Shown one piece after another: positions 1-5,005 of a DNA stretch of 5,227 nucleotides. The number at the start of each line of letters is the position of its first letter. The stretch's first letter is position 1. Where the stretch lies: contig JBGVFH010000016.1 of assembly GCA_045120955.1 (NCBI GenBank), positions 1 to 5,227 of the forward strand, written 5' to 3'. The notes under the pieces are model-generated. The model was not told the DNA's origin. It saw only the letters and a list, made by a program, of their open reading frames with translations, and did no database searches. This stretch comes from JAZMZS01 sp045120955. Its GTDB lineage: Bacteria; Bacillota; Clostridia; Oscillospirales; CAG-272. The position numbers were made by a program, and so were the translations under genes.

Positions 1-426
1 TATAACAGTGAGCCTTTACTGCATATCGCATCCCAGGCCGCAAGCATGGAGCAGGCACGCATTGTTAAGGGGCTACAGGGCGCCGCCGCACGCGTTGCGG
101 ATATTGCGGAGAGCAATCCGGAGATAAGGGATTTAATCGCCGGAGCCGCCGAGAGGGCCATAGGCGAGGCGCGGACAATGGGAAATATTGCTGATATCGG
201 GATCGAGCGTGACATGTTCAAAACCGAGGAAAGCGACGCCGCCGAGCGGGCTATTACAAAAATCTTCAAAGCTACAAGCGCAAGAGAGATAACCGGCAAA
301 TTGAACGCCGTTGCTAAGGCGCTTAAGGCTGAGGCCGACCGCCCTGAATTTGATTTATTCGGAGCGGTGGAGAAAAGACCGGCCGCTGAGGTAATCGCGG
401 AGGCGTTAAAGCGTTATGAGTCTTAA
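1..426 (+). CDS. 3' end of a phage protein, probably the C-terminus of a DdrB-like ParB-superfamily polyvalent protein (5'-truncated)
   Basis: The reading frame has no stop back to base 1, so the gene very likely begins upstream of the window. An ATG at 46 exists but has no good ribosome binding site, and the 15 codons before it read as ordinary protein. The visible 141 residues are alanine/glutamate-rich and predicted helical, with no membrane segment. The pattern DLIAGAAERAIGEAR, then DMF, then a helix with TSAREI, then DLFG followed by a final short helix resembles, from memory, the C-terminus of DdrB-like ParB-superfamily proteins. These are large phage 'polyvalent' proteins thought to be packaged with or injected beside phage DNA. 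The catalytic or ParB-like part would lie outside the window. The stop at 424-426 overlaps the next gene by 11 nt, implying co-transcription and translational coupling. Alternative: an unrelated helical structural protein. The gene is certain; the family is a moderate guess. Confidence 0.6.
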   Translation, partial: YNSEPLLHIASQAASMEQARIVKGLQGAAARVADIAESNPEIRDLIAGAAERAIGEARTMGNIADIGIERDMFKTEESDAAERAITKIFKATSAREITGKLNAVAKALKAEADRPEFDLFGAVEKRPAAEVIAEALKRYES

Positions 427-871
427 TCTACACAGCATTGTACGCACTGCGATCAATTTCAATAACGCGGATGAAACGGTCCTCCTGGTCCGCAGTCTAG
501 GCAATGCGAACGTTCAGGGCCGCATAGTCCCAACATACGGCGAGCCTGAGAGTGTGGGGGCACAGGTGCAGACGCTGGGCGGTGAAGATCTAAGGGTCAT
601 TAACGACACAGAGAGAACGCCGCGGGATCGTAAATTCTATCTATACAGCACCGCGGATTATACCGCCGCGCCTGCGGGCATGATCCGATATCTGGGGCGC
701 ACCGGCGATTTTATCTATAGGCCGCTTGACGGCACCTATTGGAAAGTCTACCAGGTGGCAGAGGACTTTAGCCCTGCCGGCTGGGTGCAGCTTTTAGCGA
801 GCCAGCAAACGGAAATACCGCCGCAGTTAAGGGAAGTTATGGATGAGTATTTTAACCCTGAGGAACCCTAA
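416..871 (+). CDS. Phage collar / head-tail connector (head-completion) protein
   Basis: This 151-residue protein resembles, from memory, small proteins annotated 'phage collar protein' that lie just before neck terminator and DUF3383 sheath genes. The visible pattern is an N-terminal NLHSIVRTAIN segment, then VPTYGEPESVGAQVQTLGGEDL (residues 38-59; roughly the 'T-Y-x-x-P-x-x-V-x-A-Q-V-Q-x-L' motif), a DRKFYLYS beta strand (71-78), and TGDFIYRPLDGTYWKV (96-111) ending in WVQLLASQQ (123-131). In the family this is a small beta-rich protein that joins the DNA-filled head to the tail. The acidic, proline-containing tail from about residue 133 looks disordered. The ATG at 416 is preceded by GCGGAGG at 397-403 with a long 12-nt spacer and overlaps the upstream stop, so translation is probably coupled. 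The normal next partner, the neck terminator, is displaced about 3.5 kb downstream by two large genes. Alternative: another small head-tail joining protein. Confidence 0.65.
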   Translation: MSLNLHSIVRTAINFNNADETVLLVRSLGNANVQGRIVPTYGEPESVGAQVQTLGGEDLRVINDTERTPRDRKFYLYSTADYTAAPAGMIRYLGRTGDFIYRPLDGTYWKVYQVAEDFSPAGWVQLLASQQTEIPPQLREVMDEYFNPEEP

Positions 872-873
872 AT

Positions 874-889
874 TGTGATGCCTAGCACA
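874..889. promoter_or_regulatory. CRP-like palindromic operator candidate
   Basis: TGTGATGCCTAGCACA matches the CRP/FNR-family layout TGTGA-N6-TCACA in nine of ten conserved positions. It starts three bases after the collar stop codon. If transcription from the promoter at 909-936 starts at about 943, the palindrome centre (881.5) lies at -61.5, the classic class I CRP position. The start site is inferred, and the host may not have a CRP, so this remains a candidate. Confidence 0.35.
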
Positions 890-935
890 AAAAATTATAT
901 AAAAATATTTGCATTTTAGACAAAAAATTATATAA
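887..935. repeat. Degenerate 33-bp tandem direct repeat in AT-rich intergenic DNA
   Basis: The 16-mer ACAAAAAATTATATAA occurs at 887-902 and again at 920-935, exactly 33 bp apart, about three helical turns. Similarity continues weakly past the 16-mer (22 of 25 bases for 887-911 against 920-944), so this looks like a partly decayed tandem duplication. The second copy contains the TATAAT box of the promoter; the first contains TATAAA. The copies could be paired binding sites or a duplicated promoter element. AT-richness makes some similarity cheap, but an uninterrupted 16-mer is unlikely by chance. Confidence 0.7.
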
Positions 936-936
936 T
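909..936 (+). promoter_or_regulatory. Sigma-70-type promoter for the A/B gene pair
   Basis: A perfect -10 box, TATAAT, lies at 931-936, with a weak -35 candidate TTGCAT at 909-914 and a 16-bp spacer. The -10 box is embedded in the 12-bp palindrome AATTATATAATT (926-937). The predicted start near 943 leaves a leader of about 38 nt before the ATG at 981. This is the only sizeable intergenic gap in a region where other genes overlap or nearly touch, and its base composition is far more AT-rich than the coding sequence. The poor -35 match would suit an activator-dependent promoter. Confidence 0.55.
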
Positions 937-965
937 TATAATTGAAAAGTACCGAAAAACTAGAC

Positions 966-972
966 AAAGGGG
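966..972 (+). promoter_or_regulatory. Ribosome binding site that fixes the start of gene A
   Basis: AAAGGGG lies 8 nt before the ATG at 981. An in-frame TTG at 942 would add 13 residues, but it has no Shine-Dalgarno sequence and sits at the expected transcription start. From 981 the protein begins MNKSKAV...AIAFKRG, which lines up with the start of the downstream paralogue (MNTKTAQ...AIAFKRG). Confidence 0.8.
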
Positions 973-980
973 TAACAATT

Positions 981-2723
981 ATGAATAAATCTAAAGCAGT
1001 TAAGGCGGCCATCGCATTTAAGCGCGGCATGGCTTTTGTGCGTGGTATGCAGCAGTTGGCACAGGATGCAGATGTACCGGAGGGCGCCCGCTGGATCACC
1101 ATAGGGGCACATGAGAATGAGGACGGAGAAAGCTCCGGCGGCCGTCATGTTTTGATCGATAAAGAATCGGGCACGATCTTAAAAGGATTGAGCAAAGACG
1201 TTCAGGGCAAAACGCTCAAAGATGCTTTTAAGGAATTGAAAAAGGCTGACAGCAAAAAGGGAGAGAAAAACGATCAGATATTCCGCTCAATGTCACGTAA
1301 AGAGTTCGCTGGCATGTTTAGGAGCACCGGTGGGGATGAGCTAAGTGAAAATAACACCCTAAAAATATGGTATAAAGATCATACATTTAAACATTTTGAT
1401 TACGAGTCCGATCGTAAAGAATTAGCGAGGGCATTACGCCAACCCGGAATAAAGGCCATTGCATGGTCGAACGAGGGGGACGTGGGGTATTACGGATCGC
1501 CTAAAGATATTGTAATGCGGAACGTAAACACGAATGAGACAAAACCGCTAGCAGAAGTACAGAAAGATGCCGGAGTAGGTAGTTTGTGGGTAGTTGATGA
1601 CGTGGTTGATAGCACCGAAAAGAAAGCCACCGAGCAAAAAGCCGCTGAGCAAAAAGCCACAGAGGAAAAGAAAGCCGCTGAGCAAAAAGCCGTCGCGGAA
1701 AAGAAAGCCGCAGAGCAGAAAGCCGCAGAGCAGAAAGCCGCTGCGGAAAAGAAAGCCGCCGAGCAAAAAGCCACCGAGCAAAAAGCCGCTGAAAAATACC
1801 CATATTGGGAAAATGGCAAGCGTTACGGGTACACATATGTACCATCGGACTTTTGGGATAAGTGGAAAATAAACAAGCAGGCGATCAAGGACGCCGGGAT
1901 CCAGCCTACAAAAATCGACGGTGAATGGAAATTAAAGGTTTTTGAGGGCGCAGATCCTAAAGTGCTAGATGGCATAAAAACGGAAAAGGAAAAAGCAAGC
2001 GAGGCACAGGAAAAAGCGAGATCCGAGGCTATAGCGGCGGCGAGAGAAAAAATTAAGGAATTGAGGGCCGATAATTTACCGACTGAAATTTTTAATCCCG
2101 GAGAGGTTGCCGCGGTTGACCAGTTCGCATATGAACGCAAAGAGGTTGAGCAGGATTATAACGCCTTAAAAGATAAAAGGAATAAACTTAAGGCAGATAT
2201 TGCCGAAGAGTCCGCCAGACTGGAAAAGGAAGGGCAAAAAACCTCCGGCGCTCTAACTAAAATGGAAAACGAACTGACAGCGATACGGAAAAAGATTAAA
2301 GAGCATGCATTCTCATTCAGTGCAAGAGAGGCCCAGGATCGCTTTTTTGGTGAGGGTAATTATAAGCCGGGCAAGTATGGCCACATACGCCATGTAATTG
2401 ACCGCGACACGGTAATACTTAATGTAACTGAAAGCAGTGTACGTAATACCCGATACGGAACAGTATTTAATATTTCCCATGATATGATGATTGATGTCCC
2501 GGGGTTTGGTATTAAGCCTATTCGCATAAAAACCGGAGACGATCACTGGGAGGACGGTTACGCGGTAAAGATCAAACGGCAGTATTACAGCCCGAAGGCG
2601 CTTAATAGCCCTACTGATAACGCGGCTTTCGAAAAAACTCCGACTTTTGACGATATCGTAAGAGTCGCAAAGGCGCAGGATTTAGATCAGAATACAACGG
2701 TTAAGGTAAGAACCATAAAATAG
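981..2723 (+). CDS. Gene A: large WITIG-domain phage protein with TolA-like repeat rod; function unknown
   Basis: This 580-residue soluble protein has no signal peptide or membrane segment, and I do not recognise the whole protein. Seen in order: a basic amphipathic N-terminal helix (AIAFKRGMAFVRG, residues 10-22); AQDAD; a Gly-rich module starting at W38 (WITIGAH, then NEDGESSGGRHVLID, then GTILKGL and QGKTL) ending near residue 87; a unique mixed segment (about 95-210) with the pattern IKAIAWSNEGDVGYYG; a charged (A/T)EQKA repeat rod (212-272); a small aromatic/basic segment (YPYWENGKRYGYTYVP to GEWKLKVF, 273-321); two predicted coiled coils (about 333-362 and 384-441); and a beta-rich C-terminal domain (about 445-580). 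The first 85 residues are homologous to gene B. The start at 981 is set by AAAGGGG and the match to B, and a likely dedicated promoter lies upstream. B follows after 11 nt. I infer a virion-associated or injected accessory protein, since A interrupts the head-tail joining genes. A tail-fibre or scaffold role is possible. Confidence 0.85.
   Translation: MNKSKAVKAAIAFKRGMAFVRGMQQLAQDADVPEGARWITIGAHENEDGESSGGRHVLIDKESGTILKGLSKDVQGKTLKDAFKELKKADSKKGEKNDQIFRSMSRKEFAGMFRSTGGDELSENNTLKIWYKDHTFKHFDYESDRKELARALRQPGIKAIAWSNEGDVGYYGSPKDIVMRNVNTNETKPLAEVQKDAGVGSLWVVDDVVDSTEKKATEQKAAEQKATEEKKAAEQKAVAEKKAAEQKAAEQKAAAEKKAAEQKATEQKAAEKYPYWENGKRYGYTYVPSDFWDKWKINKQAIKDAGIQPTKIDGEWKLKVFEGADPKVLDGIKTEKEKASEAQEKARSEAIAAAREKIKELRADNLPTEIFNPGEVAAVDQFAYERKEVEQDYNALKDKRNKLKADIAEESARLEKEGQKTSGALTKMENELTAIRKKIKEHAFSFSAREAQDRFFGEGNYKPGKYGHIRHVIDRDTVILNVTESSVRNTRYGTVFNISHDMMIDVPGFGIKPIRIKTGDDHWEDGYAVKIKRQYYSPKALNSPTDNAAFEKTPTFDDIVRVAKAQDLDQNTTVKVRTIK
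1092..1150 (+). repeat. Copy 1 of a near-identical 59-bp segment shared by genes A and B
   Basis: Bases 1092-1150 match 2840-2898 at 56 of 59 positions, including an uninterrupted 37-nt match (1114-1150 against 2862-2898). The segment encodes the WITIGAH and NEDGESSGGRHV motifs. The rest of the two N-termini differs much more at the DNA level. The matching third codon positions point to recent duplication or gene conversion, or to selection on the nucleotide sequence. A small hairpin, CGGAG-AAAG-CTCCG, lies inside the identical stretch in both copies. Confidence 0.9.
1614..1796 (+). repeat. In-frame tandem repeats encoding (A/T)EQKA / (V/A)AEKKA pentads
   Basis: About twelve units of 15 or 18 nt encode alternating TEQKA, AEQKA, TEEKKA, VAEKKA and AAEKKA peptides, residues 212-272 of gene A. 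The protein pattern resembles the Ala/Lys/Glu rod of TolA and would form a long, highly charged single helix. Third-position bases vary between units (GCC ACC, GCT GAG, GCA GAG), so the array is not freshly expanded, though near-identical neighbours at about 1707-1740 suggest slippage. The array produces long spurious open frames on both strands, which should not be read as genes. Confidence 0.9.
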
Positions 2724-2734
2724 AGGGGCTAAGA

Positions 2735-4372
2735 ATGAACACAAAAACAGCACAGCAGATCGCGATCGCCTTTAAACGCGGTTTAGCTTTTATCCGCGGG
2801 ATTAAACGCATGGCGCAGGACGCCGATCCGGATGAAAAGTGGATCACAATAGGGGCGCATAAGAATGAGGACGGAGAAAGCTCCGGCGGCCGTCATGTAT
2901 GCATAAGCAAATCGACAGGTAAGGTCCTAAAGGGATTGAGCAGAGAGGCCCAGGGCAAAACACTTAATGAGGCAATTAGCGGCCTTAAGGACCAAAAGGG
3001 AGACTATACCGCGAGTATGCGTGAGGGCATGGAGGTGCTTAAGTCCGGAGGCAAAGAACCTACAGTAATTAAGCTGGCCGATCGTACCGTAAGCGCGGAG
3101 GAAATTAAGGACCAAAAGCGCAGACTGATTGAGGCTACCGGGCTTGTAAAGCGTATGGGTAAAAAGAAAGGCCCGTATTCAGACTGGGACGCCGGCACAA
3201 TAAAAATGCTGAGTAAGAATTTTATTGAGAAAGGCGCACTCACTCCGGAGGAAAACACCCGCCTGAATAAATACCTGGCTAGCATGAGAAAAGAACGGGA
3301 CGCAAAGGGCACCCGTGAATATCATCAACTCGAGGAAATAACCGGTAAAGAATACAAACCGGTTGCGGATAGAGTCGGCAATATTCTGGATAATCTCAAA
3401 AAATCAGATCCGCAGTATGACGCAATAACCGGCGGCCTGAAACAGTTAACCGAAATGATGCGCGGTAATAACAGCATAGCTACTCCGGGAACCCGCAGCA
3501 GCGATGCCGATTACTGGACTAAAAAGGGCGGCGTTATAAGTGAGATTGAGCGCTATGTTAAGAACCCTAAAGAGTATGCGGAAAAGGCCAAAAAAGCAGA
3601 AAGGGATCTGCAGAGAATTAGCGACGAATTGAGAACCGCCGATTACGGGTTATCCGATTTAAACCGCGAAAACCGTACACGTACGGGCGTGACCGCGTAT
3701 AACAAGGTTAATAAGATTAGGCATGAAGTGCTAGAGCAGTTAAGTGATGCCAGTGACGCTTTTACGGAAGGACGGCAGAGGCATTTAGTTACCGGCGGCG
3801 CCCAAACGCTCATTACTCCGGTTAATCATATAAATTTAACCCAGGCGGAGGACCTGATCGATCGTGCTGAGAAGGTATTGGCAAGTGTACGCAAAAATGA
3901 AAAGCTGGCACCGGCCACCGAGGAAAGCGCCACAATGGAACCGGTCGATTTTAGAACTATGCGCGATCGCCTGGACCGGGTAGGCGCCCGTAAAATAAGT
4001 ATACCCGGAGCCGGTGAGGTTATGGCGTCCAACGGGGCATGGGGATCTAACGGTAAGAGGGAGAGATTTATTTTAGGCAAAGATGCGACCCCGGAAGAGC
4101 TGATCCGCTATTCGACACGGTGGGTAACAATCGGCCGCGGTGCCCGCATTATGGTGGATAGCAACGGCACGATCCGCGCCGGTTTAGGTGGAAAATACAA
4201 CGGTCGACAATTCGCTGACGTTTTCAAATCCCGTGAAATTACCGGAGAAAAGGGCGCCCTGGAAAAGCCGGAAGAGCAGATCGAGGAAATGACCGAAGAG
4301 CAGCACGCCGGAGAGGTTAACGGTGCCGGAGTGCTCGATAAACTGATTAACGGGGTGAGCGTATGGCCGTAG
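2735..4372 (+). CDS. Gene B: WITIG-domain phage protein with a second WVTIG module at its C-terminus; function unknown
   Basis: This 545-residue soluble protein has no signal peptide or membrane segment. Its N-terminus (residues 1-85) is homologous to gene A: AIAFKRGLAFIRG helix, AQDAD, W36-ITIGAH, NEDGESSGGRHV, VLKGL, QGKTL. The long middle (about 88-450) is not related to A by eye. It is mostly charged helix, with a likely coiled coil at about 278-302 and many Lys/Arg/Glu residues. A short version of the same module recurs at W463 (WVTIG, ARIMVDSNGTI, GLGGKYNGRQFADVF, 463-497) without the NEDGESSGG loop, and an acidic tail follows (about 509-525). The ATG at 2735 has GAGGGG at 2723-2728. 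The gene starts 11 nt after A and overlaps the neck terminator by 10 nt, so all three are probably co-transcribed. W-x-T-I/V-x...G...I/V-x-I-D...G modules occur, from memory, in phage minor-head and MuF-associated proteins. Inference: an accessory virion or injected protein. Confidence 0.85.
   Translation: MNTKTAQQIAIAFKRGLAFIRGIKRMAQDADPDEKWITIGAHKNEDGESSGGRHVCISKSTGKVLKGLSREAQGKTLNEAISGLKDQKGDYTASMREGMEVLKSGGKEPTVIKLADRTVSAEEIKDQKRRLIEATGLVKRMGKKKGPYSDWDAGTIKMLSKNFIEKGALTPEENTRLNKYLASMRKERDAKGTREYHQLEEITGKEYKPVADRVGNILDNLKKSDPQYDAITGGLKQLTEMMRGNNSIATPGTRSSDADYWTKKGGVISEIERYVKNPKEYAEKAKKAERDLQRISDELRTADYGLSDLNRENRTRTGVTAYNKVNKIRHEVLEQLSDASDAFTEGRQRHLVTGGAQTLITPVNHINLTQAEDLIDRAEKVLASVRKNEKLAPATEESATMEPVDFRTMRDRLDRVGARKISIPGAGEVMASNGAWGSNGKRERFILGKDATPEELIRYSTRWVTIGRGARIMVDSNGTIRAGLGGKYNGRQFADVFKSREITGEKGALEKPEEQIEEMTEEQHAGEVNGAGVLDKLINGVSVWP
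2840..2898 (+). repeat. Copy 2 of the near-identical 59-bp segment shared by genes A and B
   Basis: This is the partner of 1092-1150, with three mismatches in 59 bases. It encodes WITIGAH to GGRHV, residues 36-55 of gene B. The direct orientation and 1748-bp separation mean that homologous recombination between the copies would delete most of gene A and leave an in-frame A/B hybrid. Confidence 0.9.
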
Positions 4373-4983
4373 ACATTCTGGCGGCGGTTTATGAGTTTGT
4401 TAAGGCTTATGCGTACAATCCGGAGGATGCGAACAGTAAACAGCTGACCGCAGATCAGATTATACGCGCGGGGCTGAATGATGCCCCGGTTGTAAGTACC
4501 AGTACCGAACTTTGCATAATCGCACATGTGAGCACAATCCGGCACGGCACAAACCATTATCAATATGAGTATGACCAGTCGCAGGAAAGCTACAAAGAGC
4601 GTGCAAGTGAGATGCTGGAGCATATAATCAGTATTGATTTTTGCAGTGCCGAACCGATGCAAAAGCAGGAAATCACGGCGGAGCGGGCACAGATAATTGA
4701 GCTACTGGCCCGCAGTCCGACGGCGGTCAAGTTCTTTGCTAAATACGGTTTGTCAAGTTTATTCGCTGAAAACGTGACCAACGTCACGGGTTGGGATGAA
4801 ACAAAAAATTATACCGCCCGATATAATGTACAATTACACTTAGGCCAGCGTTTTAACGTCGCATCCAACGCGGATTTTTTCACCCGTGTAAATGTGAGAT
4901 CAGTCAAAGCGCACACACCGGAAACACGGGAGACTGCTCCGGGTTGGATGCTGACGGAAAACGTCGATAATAATCATGATTAA
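4363..4983 (+). CDS. Phage neck terminator protein, gp12-like / LIC_12616 family
   Basis: This 206-residue protein fits the family found directly upstream of DUF3383 sheath genes. In family members the protein closes the neck where the tail tube meets the head. Visible here: an N-terminal helix (AAVYEFVKAYAYN) and a strand with TELCIIAHVSTIRHGTNHYQYEYD. These come before the family-like half: RYNVQLHLGQRF preceded by an SSLFAEN segment and a 'GWDETKNYTAR' turn, then ADFFTRVNVRSVKAHTP at the end of the domain. The family normally shows a conserved pattern of 'LYAD...N.E..Y..R....L.L.YN', which SSLF...WDETKNYTARYNVQLHL roughly follows. The last 20 residues look disordered. The ATG at 4363 overlaps the end of gene B by 10 nt and has GGGGTGAG at 4352-4359, a strong but very close ribosome binding site. 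Family assignment rests on pattern plus the downstream sheath gene. Confidence 0.75.
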   Translation: MAVDILAAVYEFVKAYAYNPEDANSKQLTADQIIRAGLNDAPVVSTSTELCIIAHVSTIRHGTNHYQYEYDQSQESYKERASEMLEHIISIDFCSAEPMQKQEITAERAQIIELLARSPTAVKFFAKYGLSSLFAENVTNVTGWDETKNYTARYNVQLHLGQRFNVASNADFFTRVNVRSVKAHTPETRETAPGWMLTENVDNNHD

Positions 4984-4990
4984 TATCAAA

Positions 4991-4996
4991 TAGGAG
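4991..4996 (+). promoter_or_regulatory. Ribosome binding site of the sheath gene
   Basis: TAGGAG lies 9 nt before the ATG at 5006, in the 22-nt gap after the neck terminator stop. It is followed by an A-rich spacer, typical of a highly expressed structural gene. Confidence 0.75.
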
Positions 4997-5005
4997 ATCT
5001 AAAAA

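Noticed and set aside
942..980. Longer form of gene A starting at the TTG at 942
   Set aside because: No Shine-Dalgarno sequence precedes it, it lies at the predicted transcription start, and the ATG at 981 has AAAGGGG and matches the start of gene B.
827..1148. Minus-strand open frames across the A/T-rich gap
   Set aside because: They run through the promoter region and the conserved N-terminus of gene A, and their products are Ile/Phe/Tyr-rich as expected from reading AT-rich DNA backwards.
1614..1796. CRISPR array
   Set aside because: The repeats are contiguous 15-18 nt coding units with no unique spacers.
1490..1872. Several overlapping open frames on both strands, Cys/Phe/Ala-rich, Arg/Leu-rich or Lys/Pro-rich
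   Set aside because: They are out-of-frame readings of the EQKA repeat array in gene A, with low-complexity composition and no credible start signals.
2984..3117. Repeated TTAAGGACCAAAAG in gene B (LKDQKG and IKDQKR)
   Set aside because: A single short pair with no extended similarity; likely coincidence of common codons.
277..4260. Recurring REITG-like peptide in gene 1, in the middle of gene B and near the end of gene B
   Set aside because: The shared stretch is only four or five residues with no similarity around it, so chance in Glu/Lys/Ile-rich helices is enough.
4108..4662. 184-codon minus-strand open frame with a hydrophobic stretch
   Set aside because: It lies antisense across the end of gene B and the start of the neck terminator, both well supported, and has no promoter or ribosome binding site that I can see.
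4773..4788. Hairpin CGTGAC-CAAC-GTCACG in the neck gene
   Set aside because: The stem is only six pairs, no T run follows, and it arises from the repeated NVTNVT codons.
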